DNA of 64,000 nt, from positions 62,001 through 126,000 of the forward strand of contig NZ_CP089543.1 of the NCBI RefSeq assembly GCF_021233055.1, written 5' to 3'. A program made the position numbers and the translations under genes. The DNA comes from Spirosoma oryzicola (GTDB taxonomy: Bacteria > Bacteroidota > Bacteroidia > Cytophagales > Spirosomataceae). Positions 32,734-42,794 of the stretch are shown here, in pieces (positions within the stretch are counted from its first letter, which is position 1; every line of letters begins with the position of its first letter). The notes beneath the pieces are model-generated. The model made no database searches, was not told where the DNA came from, and saw nothing but the letters and a program-made list of their open reading frames with translations.

Positions 32734-32918
32734 TTAAAGCAATCAAAGACGAAGATGATCTTCAAAATTTTATTTCCAAATAAAGTACAAACCGTTGGCT
32801 AATAACTAAATTGTATCTTTCCAAGACCTGTTGCATAATTTACAATATGTAATGTGAATTAACCTTTATAGGGGTCGTATAACCTTGAGGGGACAATCAT
32901 AAAAAAACACAACTGGTG

Positions 32919-33356
32919 TTAGTTGTCAACACACTGAAAATAGCTTGCTCCTGTTGACTTGCCAAGCGAATCTGCTAGTGAGAGCCCCTGACTTCTAATG
33001 ACTAATTGATTTAAAGCACTCTGATCAATTTGAGTCCAAGAACAACGTGGACCACTGCCCGGATCAGCTTCTATTTTGATCGTTTGCTCAGTCTTGCTAT
33101 ACCAAAGAATATGCTGCAACGTGAGATCTGGACCTGCTACCGGATTTGACTGGGTGAAAGTGTATCTAACTTTTTCATACTTGCTATTTGACAGCTCACC
33201 GTAACGATCAGCTAAATAAGCCAGTGCCTTGTGTTCCGCACTAGAACGGCTTGTGAACTTGCCTAAATTGTAATCCGGGCCGATAGCTGCAATATCACAG
33301 CCGGGTAGGCTAATGGTTATCAATAAGGCTGTAACGATTGAGTAAGAAAAGCGCAT
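32919..33356 (-). CDS. Hypothetical lipoprotein, 145 aa
   Basis: Not recognised beyond its export signal. The N-terminus MRFSYSIVTALLITISLPGC is a lipoprotein signal peptide with the lipobox LPGC at residue 20. The mature part is about 125 residues, with a basic/acidic mix and two further cysteines (residues about 104 and 142) that could form a disulfide. It is probably anchored in the inner or outer membrane, facing the periplasm. Confidence 0.65.
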   Translation of the reverse strand: MRFSYSIVTALLITISLPGCDIAAIGPDYNLGKFTSRSSAEHKALAYLADRYGELSNSKYEKVRYTFTQSNPVAGPDLTLQHILWYSKTEQTIKIEADPGSGPRCSWTQIDQSALNQLVIRSQGLSLADSLGKSTGASYFQCVDN

Positions 33357-33457
33357 AACTGTTGAGTTGATTGTTTAGATAGGAGACTCATTCGTCCGTA
33401 AATGGTTGGAATGAATCCGTATGCTACGAACTGTAGTTGACAGTTATTTAAAACAAG

Positions 33458-33530
33458 CTGTCTCTTGAAACGCCCGAATTCTAGATACTCTCTTGTCTCA
33501 TTGGGGAGCATTTTCGTAAGATTAATCAGT
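33458..33530 (+). repeat. Dispersed hairpin repeat, copy 5
   Basis: The left block CTGTCTCTTGAAACGCCC is identical to copy 9, and the core TGTCTCATTGGGGAGCATTTTCGTAAGATTA follows. It lies between two minus-strand genes, just past the stop of the TlpA-like gene. Copies 5 and 9 share both the left block and the core, so the unit is about 75 bases, not just the core. Confidence 0.7.
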
Positions 33531-33532
33531 TG

Positions 33533-34996
33533 CTACGACTTGCCAGGCATTCTCTTACTAGAAGAAACCCCAACCTGCTGACGCTGATGAAAAAGAATGA
33601 AGTCTTCCACCCGTTCAAACGGCAGTTGACGGGCAATAATCCGTTTGTCTTTGTCCAGAATATAGATCGTCGGCGTCATCGCCACATCATACACGCGTTG
33701 AAAACTTAAGGTGTGGGTCCAATCATAGCCGTGAATCAAGTTGGTTAAGTGAAACTCCCGAATGAACTGCTTCCAATCCGCTTCACTGTCATCCACCGCA
33801 ATGGCCGCTACCCGAACGCCTTTATCTAGGTAGCGATCCGCTAGTTGTTTCAGTTTTGGAGCCGTATCTCGACAATGCCCACAGTGGGGAGCATAAAAGA
33901 AAATGACGGTATAATCGGCTTTTAGATTTTGTATGCTAATCGGGTGCTGAAGCGTATCACTCGCCTTGAAAAATGGGAAGGCTTTGCCTACTTGCAGCGG
34001 TTTTAAGATAGCCACCCGTTCCCGCATCGTCTTCAGGGTTGCCGGATCACTCACCGGATACACACCCGTCAGCCAATATCTCTCGGCCATATGAATAAAG
34101 ACCCCATCGGTCCCCACCACTTTTGGCCGTTCATATTGACTGGTAATGTACCAGATGATATAGGATTTAACCTCAGAAGCTTTCGCGTTACCCACCAGCC
34201 AATCGGCTTCCTTCACCAAGGAGTCCACGTTTTGGACGCTCAATTCGTGGATGTATCGATTCAGCTTGGTTTGTAAAACGGGGGTGCGAATCATCCGCTC
34301 ATCATGCCAATTATAGCCGTCCCAGTAATGCGCTTTATAGTAGGTAAAGACCCAATTCGAGTCGGGTCTTCCATTGGCAGCCTTGGGAGCTGTCGGTAGA
34401 GTTGGCTCCCCCGTCGCTTGGAAGAGTTCGACGGCAAACGAGCCCTTATGCTCCTTCATGAATTGCGCTTGGTAGGCTTCAGCCCGCTTGGATAATTGAG
34501 CCAATCCATCCTTAGTTGTCGTATTGTCAGCGGATGTACTAGCCGCTTTAGTCTTCAACTTGATCGCCGTGGCTTCGTCGTTGAACTGGCCTAATTGCTG
34601 CTGGTAAGCGTAGAACAACTCATTCTCTTTCGATTGGCTGACCTTCATATGCTTAATTAGATTAGCCGTATCTGTCTTAAAGGAAAACCGCTGTTGCTGG
34701 GTAATGATTAAGTGGAGCCCCATGTCCCGTTTCGAGGAAGGAACGACTAGGTAAAGCCCTTGTGGTAAGGGCTTATCCCCTTCAAAAGAAAAATACCCTT
34801 GTGCATTTACACGAACGGTATCCTTTGGAATGAAGGAGGTCGCTCCATACCAATGAGCTAGTACCAGGGTTGAGTCATGCATTCCCTGGATGTGTCCCTT
34901 TATTTTAAAGCCATTGGTTGAACGGCCCGAATTGGTCTGAGCGATGGCATTGGCGCACAGGGTTAGAACTAGAATGAGCTTGAATAAACTGGTCAT
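33533..34996 (-). CDS. TlpA/ResA-like thiol-disulfide oxidoreductase with N-terminal DUF4369-type domain
   Basis: 487 aa from the ATG at 34996, which gives a signal peptide (MTSLFKLILVLTLCANAIAQ); the longer frame from 35104 would bury it. Residues about 30-125 resemble a DUF4369 domain (GFKIKGHIQGMHDSTLVLAHWYG). A helical middle part follows. The C-terminal thioredoxin domain (about 345-480) has the redox-active motif C372-GH-C375 in YAPHCGHCRDTAP and the cis-proline region AMTPTIYIL. It acts in the periplasm on disulfides of exported proteins or haem assembly; Bacteroidota have many such fusions. Confidence 0.88.
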   Translation of the reverse strand: MTSLFKLILVLTLCANAIAQTNSGRSTNGFKIKGHIQGMHDSTLVLAHWYGATSFIPKDTVRVNAQGYFSFEGDKPLPQGLYLVVPSSKRDMGLHLIITQQQRFSFKTDTANLIKHMKVSQSKENELFYAYQQQLGQFNDEATAIKLKTKAASTSADNTTTKDGLAQLSKRAEAYQAQFMKEHKGSFAVELFQATGEPTLPTAPKAANGRPDSNWVFTYYKAHYWDGYNWHDERMIRTPVLQTKLNRYIHELSVQNVDSLVKEADWLVGNAKASEVKSYIIWYITSQYERPKVVGTDGVFIHMAERYWLTGVYPVSDPATLKTMRERVAILKPLQVGKAFPFFKASDTLQHPISIQNLKADYTVIFFYAPHCGHCRDTAPKLKQLADRYLDKGVRVAAIAVDDSEADWKQFIREFHLTNLIHGYDWTHTLSFQRVYDVAMTPTIYILDKDKRIIARQLPFERVEDFILFHQRQQVGVSSSKRMPGKS

Positions 34997-35114
34997 ATAT
35001 TTTCTTGTAGAACCCACTTTTTGCCGATAGTATGGAATCAAACCATACTTAAAATCAAGACGATAGATTATCCGACTAAGATAAAGGAAGAAAAGCAAAT
35101 ACATGACCTCTGCT

Positions 35115-35148
35115 GCTTCTCATTCTGGTGAGCGTTTACTAAGATAGA
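35115..35148 (+). repeat. Dispersed hairpin repeat, short copy 6
   Basis: CTTCTCATTCTGGTGAGCGTTTACTAAGATAG fits the family core (TCTCA, GAGCGTTT, TAAGAT). It lies between the TlpA-like gene and the FtsX permease. Confidence 0.5.
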
Positions 35149-35223
35149 GAGCGATAAGGTTACAAATTATAACTACTCGTTATCAGTAGAAATAAACCTT
35201 AATGATTGGGCATTTCTATTGAT

Positions 35224-37596
35224 TCAGTCATCACTCCTTAGACTTTCAACCGGATTTTGTATGGCGGCTTGGTACGAACGATACCCCACCGTCAACAAGC
35301 AGATCAAGAGCGATAGCAGAAATCCGCTTAGGAAAAGGGTAACGCCGGGTGTTACTCGTTCGGGAAATTCCATCAACAGGGCAATCCCTAAAACATGAGC
35401 TAAAGGAGCCGCAATGATAAAAGCGACGAGGATCAAGATAACCGACTCTTTCGTAAAGAGTAGCATTACATTGGGTACGGTGGCTCCCAACAGTTTGCGA
35501 ATGCCAATTTCTTTAGTTCGCTGAATGGCCATAAAGGACACCAAGCCGTACAAGCCCAAACAACCAATCAGGATCGCTAGAAAAGAAGCCACGCTTAGGA
35601 CCGAGAAAATGAGATTATATTCGCCATACAAGCGATTGATGGACTCATCCATAAATTGATATTTACATAAATAAGCAGGATAGGCTTGTTTCCAGGCCGC
35701 TTCAATCCCCTGTAGCGTCTGGGCAGCACCCCCCGTTGAGATCGCTAGCACAAGGCCGGTGAATTTTTCGGGATTGTACAGGATCGTGATCGGGTCAATC
35801 CGGTTGCTCATGGGCTGGGTGTAGGAATCTTTCATCACACCACCGATTGTTACGAGCTGATCGTTCAGCGTGTAGGTAACGCCAATAGCGGATGCCGGAT
35901 TGGTAATTCCCAACGCCTTTATCAACGATTCATTGACTAAAACCTGGGCCGGAGACTGGCTGCTACTGGCGGATAGATTTTTTCCCGCTAGCAAGCGCGT
36001 CTGAAAAGCGTGGATGTAGGACGTATCCGCATAGCTGACAATGCCAGCGTGCTTCTGTTGCGGGTTGGTATAGAACGCCCCCGTTTCATTCCCTACATTG
36101 CCAAAACTGTAGCGAAGCAGGCCAGGAACGTTTTGTAACGCTTGCCGCAACCGCTCATGTTGTCCCGCTTCATTGCCCCGCAGTGCGGGAATTAATACAA
36201 TCGCTTTGGGGTCGTAGTCTAAGGGGCGCTCCTTAAAGGAATTGACTTGGTTGGTCATAATCAGCGTGACAATGATCAGCAGCTGAGCCCCAATAAATTG
36301 TGTGACAACCAGCGCTCGCCGTAGGGAAAGTCCCTTGGCCGTTCCACTGTAAGTTTGTGACTTCAAGGCGAGCACCGGTTTGTAACCCGATAGCACAAAA
36401 GCCGGATAAAACCCGGCTGCCAACGTGATAACCAGCGTGACTAGGCCGATAAAGAGGAGGGAAGCAGGCTGGGTTAGTTGGCTAAATTGAAGGTACTCTC
36501 CCCCGTAGAGTTTGTTTAGTTCACCAATCCCTATTTTCGTTAAGAGTAGCCCGGTCATGACAGCTAATGCCGTGACGACGAAAGCTTCACTCAGGTGCTG
36601 CATAATCAACTGAAAACGGGAGCTACCCATTGATTTTCGGATGCCGACCTCTTTCGCTCGTTTTAAGGCTTGAGCAGTGGCTAAATTGATGAAGTTGATG
36701 CAGGCAATGAAGGCGACCAGGCCCGCAAGGATGGCCAAAATAATCATCACCGGTACGGGAAAATCGTAAGTGAAACTGGTGTAATCGTAATTTCGATCAT
36801 GGTTGTCCTTGAGCGCCAGTAAATGGAATGTGGTGTTCTTAGCCACCTCTTTGGGAAGATATTTTTGAATCAGTTGCTCAAGTTGGGCATTGATGCGATC
36901 TTTTCGGGTTTCCTTGGCGAAGACCACATACGTAGCCCCAGTCCCTACGGTCTTCCAGTTGTTCACACTCTGGGGCAGGAACCGAGCCAGCGACGCGTAG
37001 GAAATCAGCAGACTGTAGGGCTGATCGGTGTTGGAGGGTGGGGCTTGAACAATGCCGTTCACCGTCAGGGGCAGTTTGTTTTCCAGGGTAAAGGTACTGC
37101 CTAACGCATGATCTAATCCGCCTAAAAACTTGTTGGCAAATGCATCGGTGACGACCACCGAATTGGGTGTGGCTAAGGCCCGCTCTTTATTACCAGCCAG
37201 CCAAACCCCATCGAATACATCAAAATAATGCGGATCGGCAAAAAAGGCGTACTGGTCTTCAAATAGATTATGATCCTTAGCGAACTGGTAGCGTTGCAAA
37301 CAGTAGACCCCCGTGGCCTGCTCTAATCCGGTCACATCTTGTCGAATAGCCTGGGCCAGTGGCGAGTAGTTGCAGCCATTAAACTGTTGGCCTTGAGGGG
37401 TTAGTTGATTTAAGTTCACCCGGTAGATTCGATCTACTTTGCTATGATAGGCATCAAAGGAGGTTTCGTAGCGAACGAGAACAAAGATGAGCAGACAGCA
37501 GGCTACGCCAACGGCCAAGCCTATTAAATTGATGGTTGTATAAAGCCGGTTCTTTTGAAGCTGTCGGATAGCGGTAAAGAGATAACTTCGGAACAT
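35224..37596 (-). CDS. ABC transporter permease of the MacB/FtsX type
   Basis: 790 aa. The first helix is at about 20-42 (TTINLIGLAVGVACCLLIFVLV), followed by a periplasmic MacB_PCD domain to about 260, helices at about 280-420 with RAKEVGIRKSMGSSR, a second periplasmic region, and a C-terminal helix trio with RTKEIGIRKLLGATVPN. It lacks the N-terminal prefix domain of the 15523-18150 permease and has no adjacent PadR gene, but its upstream region contains the motif of 15069-15090. The ATPase partner is not in the window. Confidence 0.9.
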   Translation of the reverse strand: MFRSYLFTAIRQLQKNRLYTTINLIGLAVGVACCLLIFVLVRYETSFDAYHSKVDRIYRVNLNQLTPQGQQFNGCNYSPLAQAIRQDVTGLEQATGVYCLQRYQFAKDHNLFEDQYAFFADPHYFDVFDGVWLAGNKERALATPNSVVVTDAFANKFLGGLDHALGSTFTLENKLPLTVNGIVQAPPSNTDQPYSLLISYASLARFLPQSVNNWKTVGTGATYVVFAKETRKDRINAQLEQLIQKYLPKEVAKNTTFHLLALKDNHDRNYDYTSFTYDFPVPVMIILAILAGLVAFIACINFINLATAQALKRAKEVGIRKSMGSSRFQLIMQHLSEAFVVTALAVMTGLLLTKIGIGELNKLYGGEYLQFSQLTQPASLLFIGLVTLVITLAAGFYPAFVLSGYKPVLALKSQTYSGTAKGLSLRRALVVTQFIGAQLLIIVTLIMTNQVNSFKERPLDYDPKAIVLIPALRGNEAGQHERLRQALQNVPGLLRYSFGNVGNETGAFYTNPQQKHAGIVSYADTSYIHAFQTRLLAGKNLSASSSQSPAQVLVNESLIKALGITNPASAIGVTYTLNDQLVTIGGVMKDSYTQPMSNRIDPITILYNPEKFTGLVLAISTGGAAQTLQGIEAAWKQAYPAYLCKYQFMDESINRLYGEYNLIFSVLSVASFLAILIGCLGLYGLVSFMAIQRTKEIGIRKLLGATVPNVMLLFTKESVILILVAFIIAAPLAHVLGIALLMEFPERVTPGVTLFLSGFLLSLLICLLTVGYRSYQAAIQNPVESLRSDD

Positions 37597-37793
37597 CGTT
37601 CTAGGTGTCTAGGTCTAGCTGATTGCGGTACGATTCTGCTTAGTTGACCGATACGAAGTCTAGCGTTTATCGGCTTCGGGAAGCAGTCTTCAACCCTTCA
37701 GCTTTGGGTTTGCTCTACTCTTGGCTCAATTATTATACCAACGTGGCGAATGCGCTTTTGCGGAATGGAGTAGCTATTTAGCGAGTGCTGTGA

Positions 37794-37815
37794 TGTACGC
37801 TTTCGGACAATAAAA
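37794..37815 (+). promoter_or_regulatory. Motif shared with the padR-ftsX locus (candidate operator)
   Basis: TGTACG-CTTT-CGGACAAT-AAAA matches 15069-15090 at 20 of 22 positions. It is about 200 bases upstream of the FtsX permease (on the minus strand). The palindromic form suggests a dimeric regulator shared by both loci. Confidence 0.45.
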
Positions 37816-37902
37816 GGGGGAATATGTCCGGTTCTGTAAGGGCTTGGAGACGTACAAATTAAAACGTCATTCCTAGAGTATGGACCTAATTTGCCATCTC
37901 TT

Positions 37903-37975
37903 TAATCGCCCCAATTTAAAAGTCGCTAGAGGCTTGCTCCTTCATCTCAAGCACGAGCCTTTTTCTAAGATTACA
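37903..37975 (+). repeat. Dispersed hairpin repeat, copy 7
   Basis: The left block ATCGCCCCAATTT and core CATCTCAAGCACGAGCCTTTTTCTAAGATTA match the family. Divergence in the middle is larger than in other copies. Confidence 0.55.
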
Positions 37976-38215
37976 TAAACTATCATTGCATAGAAGGGTA
38001 GATTGCTCTTTTTCGGGTTAACCACTGAACAGACGTTAAGGTGAATAAGGTTACTCTAAAGCCTTCACTATCTATTGCTTCGATGATGCTTGTCGGTTTG
38101 AGTACAATCCGTAATTATGGTAAGTAAATCTGTAATGGGTATACAGGCCGGTTAACGGAATCCTCGGACCTTTGTTCCTACTAAAAGATAACAGATCTAC
38201 TTGATTTGTAGGAAC

Positions 38216-39127
38216 ATGAACATTCAGTCATTAGCCATCGGCATAGCCCTGCTTGGGGGGGTGACCAGTCTTAGTAATGCCCAGACAACGGCCGATACTA
38301 CGGCTAAACCGGTTGTGAAGACCTATCAGGCTCGCTCTCCCAAAACCCAGCCTTTTGGCGCCGAAGCGTTCGGACCATCCAAGCAAACGACGATCCGATG
38401 GCTAGGCTTCGCTGGCTTTTTTGTCAATTCTCGCGGGACCACGTTTATGGTGGACCCTGTGCTGGAGGGTTTCGACATGCCGGTGCTGATTGATTTCCCG
38501 ATTGCCCCTAAAGCCGTTCCTAAGCTGGATGCCGTACTGGTTACCCACGCCGATAATGACCATTTTAGCGTACCAACGAATCAGGATTTAAAAGAGGTTA
38601 CCAAAGCCTACCACTCGACGATCTACGTTGACTCGCTGATGCAAAACCTAGAATTACCCGCCTTGGGGCATACCATCGGTGAGAGCTTTAAGGTTGGCCC
38701 AATACGGGTTAAACTAACCCCGGCCGATCATGCCTACCAGAATGCTTATCCGGGTATGAGCAAGCGCCGTTTCAAAAATGAAGATGCCTGTGGCTTTTGG
38801 ATACAAACGCCCGATGGGACGATCTGGGCACCCGGTGATTCCCGCCTGACACCTGGCCACCTGAGTATGCCCACCCCGGATGCGATCTTCTTTGATTTTT
38901 CGGATAGTGAATGGCACTTCACCTTTGAGGGTGCGGTGAAAGTCGCCAATGCGTACCCGAATACCCCGCTGTTGCTATGCCATTGGGGTTCGGTGGATGC
39001 ACCCGACTTTTCGCCCTTCAACGGCGACCCCGCCCGATTGGCGAAAGCAATTGCCAATCCGGGTAGGATCAAGGTGCTGGCACCCGGCGAGCCGTTTATG
39101 CTCAAACCGCTAACGAAAAGTAAGTAG
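38216..39127 (+). CDS. Exported metallo-beta-lactamase fold hydrolase (UlaG-like)
   Basis: 303 aa from the ATG at 38216, with signal peptide MNIQSLAIGIALLGGVTSLSNAQ; the upstream in-frame TTG at 38201 is less likely. The MBL core starts near residue 60 (IRWLGFAGFFV). The metal motif is H111-A-D113-N-D115-H116, in which the second histidine of the usual HxHxDH is aspartate. Later DSRL and CHWGS supply further ligands. The fold hydrolyses esters, lactones or phosphodiesters; the activity is not specified by sequence. It is the first gene of a four-gene operon. Confidence 0.82.
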   Translation: MNIQSLAIGIALLGGVTSLSNAQTTADTTAKPVVKTYQARSPKTQPFGAEAFGPSKQTTIRWLGFAGFFVNSRGTTFMVDPVLEGFDMPVLIDFPIAPKAVPKLDAVLVTHADNDHFSVPTNQDLKEVTKAYHSTIYVDSLMQNLELPALGHTIGESFKVGPIRVKLTPADHAYQNAYPGMSKRRFKNEDACGFWIQTPDGTIWAPGDSRLTPGHLSMPTPDAIFFDFSDSEWHFTFEGAVKVANAYPNTPLLLCHWGSVDAPDFSPFNGDPARLAKAIANPGRIKVLAPGEPFMLKPLTKSK

Positions 39128-40048
39128 ATGGACAAGATACGAAAGCTCCAAAGTGTAGCTCAGTTTACGGCCGAGCGTGGACAGTCGGTGCTGCACCCCT
39201 TAGTTAGCGTGCTGGACCAGTCCCAGTCCACGCCCGTTCAGACGGGTCGGTGGCTGTCGGAGTTATACATCGTGTTTCTTAAACAAGCCCGTTGTGCGCC
39301 CTTGGTCTATGGCCGTCAGCACTACGATTATGACGAAGGAACGATGCTGTTTATCGCACCGGGGCAGGTGTTTGGTCTGGAAGAAAGTGAAGATGAACGA
39401 GTGCAGCCTACCGGTTGGGCACTGGCCTTTCACCCCGATCTGATTCGGGGTACGGCCCTGGGTGGGCACATCAAAGACTACAGCTTTTTCGGCTACGACG
39501 TGCATGAAGCGCTGCATCTGTCCGAGCGGGAACGGGCGTTGGTGGGGGAAGGCTTTCGCAAGATTGGCGATGAGCTGAACCACCCTATTGATAAGCATAG
39601 CAAGCGTTTGATCGTGAGTGCTATTGAGCTATTGTTGAATTACTGCCTACGCTTCTACGACCGGCAGTTTATCACCCGTGACCACGTTCACAAAGATGTG
39701 TTGGTTCGCTTTGAAACGCTGCTGGATACTTACTTTGGGTCCGATAAAGCCCAAACAATAGGAATACCTACCGTGGGGTATTGCGCCGACCAACTCCATT
39801 TGTCGGCCAACTATTTCGGTGATCTGGTGAAGAAAGAAACGGGCCTGTCAGCTCAGGACTATATTCAGGCCAAGGTCATCGAGCTGGCCAAAGAACGCGT
39901 GTTTGATCGGAGCAAGTCGATCAGTGAAATCGCCTACCAAATGGGTTTCAAATACCCCCAGCATTTTACCCGGCTCTTTAAGCAACGGGTGGGGCAGTCC
40001 CCCAATGAATACCGGTCACTTAACAGCGAGTACCGTTCGTTGAATTAG
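39128..40048 (+). CDS. AraC family transcription regulator
   Basis: 306 aa. The N-terminal cupin-like ligand domain spans about 1-170. The C-terminal AraC helix-turn-helix pair is at about 205-300 (YCADQLHLSANYFGDLVKKETG, then SISEIAYQMGFKYPQHFTRLFKQRVGQSPNEYRSL). The last residues repeat a six-residue unit (YRSLNSEYRSLN), a small tandem duplication of 18 bases. It starts one base after the hydrolase stop (TAG then ATG), so they are cotranscribed. It probably controls this operon. Confidence 0.92.
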   Translation: MDKIRKLQSVAQFTAERGQSVLHPLVSVLDQSQSTPVQTGRWLSELYIVFLKQARCAPLVYGRQHYDYDEGTMLFIAPGQVFGLEESEDERVQPTGWALAFHPDLIRGTALGGHIKDYSFFGYDVHEALHLSERERALVGEGFRKIGDELNHPIDKHSKRLIVSAIELLLNYCLRFYDRQFITRDHVHKDVLVRFETLLDTYFGSDKAQTIGIPTVGYCADQLHLSANYFGDLVKKETGLSAQDYIQAKVIELAKERVFDRSKSISEIAYQMGFKYPQHFTRLFKQRVGQSPNEYRSLNSEYRSLN

Positions 40049-40090
40049 CCGCTTGTGGCTTCGTATCGATCACCTCAATCAAGCCTACCG

Positions 40091-40954
40091 ATGAAACACA
40101 TGCTGTTACCGCTCACACTGACTTTGCTTTTATCGGGGGCCGTGTTCGGGCAGAATTCAAACAAACCATCCCAGAAAACACCCATGGATAACCGCGTCGC
40201 GTCAGACCGAATCGAACGAGCCCGAAAAAAATACGAAGAACTGTTCGGGCAGCCCATCACGGCCAGCCAAACCGACCCCGAACTGATGACCATCCTGCAA
40301 CGGTTCATTTTCGGTGACGTGTTTTACATGGGAAACCTGGACGACAAAACGCGGGAATTGATTACCATCACCGCGCTGACGACCAACCAGACCCTACCCC
40401 AATTAACCGCGCACACCCAGGCCGCCCTCAATATCGGAGTAACGCCGATTCAGATTCGGGAAGTGGTCTACCAATGCGCCCCATTTATCGGTTTTCCTAA
40501 AGTGCTCAACGCCGTAGAAACCATCAACACCGTGTTTGAAAGCCGAGGCATTAAGCTGCCGCTGGAAGCCCAGGCAACCGTGAAGGAAGGGGAGCGCTTT
40601 GAGCAGGGACGCCAACAGCAGGCTCCGCTTTATGGTGAGGGGATGAAACAGAACATGAAAACACTGCCCGGCGAATTTGCCCAAGCCATTCCCCAGATAC
40701 TAACTGAGTCCTGTTTCGGGGATTTTTATACCCGCCAGGGCCTGGATTTGAAAACCCGGGAACTGATGATTTTCTGTAGCCTGGCCACCTTAGGCGGCAC
40801 CGAACGGCAGATGGCTTCCCATGCGGTGGGCAATCTAAAAGCAGGCAATAGCAAAGAAACGCTACTGGCCGCGATGGTGCAGCTCTATCCCTACATCGGT
40901 TTTCCCCGAATCTCCAACGCCATTAACCTCATTAAAGACGCCAAAATTGACTAA
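40091..40954 (+). CDS. Exported carboxymuconolactone decarboxylase family protein (two domains)
   Basis: 287 aa from the ATG at 40091, with signal peptide MKHMLLPLTLTLLLSGAVFGQ. Two CMD/AhpD-like domains are present: about 45-150 (FIFGDVFYMGNLDDKTRELITITAL, then QLTAHTQAALNIG) and about 190-285 (CFGDFYTRQGLDLKTRELMIFCSLATLGG, then HAVGNLKAGNS). Single-domain members include peroxidases and decarboxylases; a duplicated, exported form is seen in Bacteroidota. No CxxC pair is visible, so the AhpD peroxidase mechanism is unlikely. It lies between the regulator and an aldo/keto reductase. Confidence 0.85.
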   Translation: MKHMLLPLTLTLLLSGAVFGQNSNKPSQKTPMDNRVASDRIERARKKYEELFGQPITASQTDPELMTILQRFIFGDVFYMGNLDDKTRELITITALTTNQTLPQLTAHTQAALNIGVTPIQIREVVYQCAPFIGFPKVLNAVETINTVFESRGIKLPLEAQATVKEGERFEQGRQQQAPLYGEGMKQNMKTLPGEFAQAIPQILTESCFGDFYTRQGLDLKTRELMIFCSLATLGGTERQMASHAVGNLKAGNSKETLLAAMVQLYPYIGFPRISNAINLIKDAKID

Positions 40955-41962
<1,008 letters not shown>

Positions 41963-42011
41963 TTGCGTAATGTCCGTCGCAGTAAACGCCCAATTTATGG
42001 AGCAGATACAT

Positions 42012-42050
42012 GAAGACTTCTTCGTCTCACTTCGGAGGTGATTTATCCGG
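42012..42050 (+). repeat. Dispersed hairpin repeat, copy 8
   Basis: AGACTTCTTCGTCTCA as in copy 3, continuing CTTCGGAGGTGATTTATCCGG. The right arm is degenerate. It lies 50 bases past the aldo/keto reductase stop. Confidence 0.6.
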
Positions 42051-42127
42051 ACATCTGGATGGGCAAGCCTAGAAAGCGCTGATATTTGTACAGCTCTATC
42101 AAAACTTAATTTCGGCTCAAAAACGTT

Positions 42128-42135
42128 ATATTTGT
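42128..42135 (+). promoter_or_regulatory. Possible -7 element for the vapBC-like pair
   Basis: TATATTTG matches the Bacteroidota -7 consensus TAnnTTTG. It is 46 bases before the antitoxin ATG. No clean TTG -33 box is seen at the expected spacing, so this is only moderately supported. Confidence 0.4.
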
Positions 42136-42180
42136 AAAGCAACCCTAAACGTGATGGCAACAGACTCAAAAGACCCCAAA

Positions 42181-42321
42181 ATGTCGGTTAAGAAATCGTC
42201 TGCTAGTGGCCAGCTTGCCACCAAGTCAAATATGAAGGCAGGGCTAGGCTTATTTAAGGACAAAATCGTCAGTGAGTCGTCTTCATGGGAAGACGATCTG
42301 CGGGTGACGATTAAGAAATGA
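42181..42321 (+). CDS. Small antitoxin-like protein upstream of a PIN toxin
   Basis: 46 aa, MSVKKSSASGQLATKSNMKA followed by GLGLFKDKIVSESSSWEDDLRVTIKK. It is basic at the start and ends in a tryptophan-acidic stretch typical of VapB-type proteins that wrap the toxin. Its TGA overlaps the toxin start in the ATGA arrangement (42318-42321), which argues strongly for translational coupling. It is a short gene that an automatic caller could miss. The ATG at 42181 is the only ATG-initiated start in this frame. Confidence 0.75.
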   Translation: MSVKKSSASGQLATKSNMKAGLGLFKDKIVSESSSWEDDLRVTIKK

Positions 42322-42728
42322 AGAAATACTTACTGGATACACACATCCTGATCTGGTGGCTAACTGATTCGCCCGACTTACAAGCCCCTATTAAAACCAT
42401 TCTTCAGAACCGAACGAATGAATTTTACGTCAGCCACGAAAGCCTGCGTGAGATTGTCATCAAGGCTAAGTTAAAGCGAGCTGACTTCCAATTAAATGGG
42501 GTCACCATTGCTGACATTGCCAATGCGTTACGCCAAACGCTAGGCGTGAAACTACTGCCATCGAAGGTCGTCCACTTAGCCAAGCTGGAGGCCTTGATAC
42601 CAGTACATAATGATCCCTTCGACCATATTCTGATCAGTCAGGCCATTACTGAGCGGTTGATCCTCATTAGCCACGATGGTAATTTTCCCTTCTACGAAAG
42701 TCAAGGTCTGAAGCTATTAAGAGCTTAA
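42318..42728 (+). CDS. PIN-domain ribonuclease toxin (VapC-like)
   Basis: 136 aa. PIN acidic residues are visible at D7 (LLDTHILIWWL), E45 (SLREIVIK), D99 and D102 (HNDPFDHILISQA), with D119 (ISHDGNF) at the end: the full magnesium-binding set. The fold cleaves RNA, and toxicity is held in check by the upstream antitoxin. The length and the HILIWWL start fit the VapC subgroup found in cyanobacteria and Bacteroidota. Confidence 0.9.
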   Translation: MKKYLLDTHILIWWLTDSPDLQAPIKTILQNRTNEFYVSHESLREIVIKAKLKRADFQLNGVTIADIANALRQTLGVKLLPSKVVHLAKLEALIPVHNDPFDHILISQAITERLILISHDGNFPFYESQGLKLLRA

Positions 42729-42794
42729 GTTCCGTGTGTTTCTGACAGCAACAGTCTGACTCTTGCTCAAAAGAGTTCACCAAAAAATTCATCC

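Larger units (their letters stand above)
37597..38215. other. Intergenic region with shared motif and repeat copy
   Basis: This 619-base divergent gap holds the motif shared with padR-ftsX (37794-37815), a 5-bp palindromic pair GACGT...ACGTC (37849-37868) and a dispersed repeat copy (37903-37975). I see no gene in it. Confidence 0.5.

Noticed and set aside
32631..32783. Plus-strand frame of 50 codons ending LLSEAKVFLIKAIKDEDD...
   Set aside because: The second half looks protein-like, but the first half is antisense to a clear kinase fragment. It may be the tail of a lost gene joined at the deletion point; too little is present to call.
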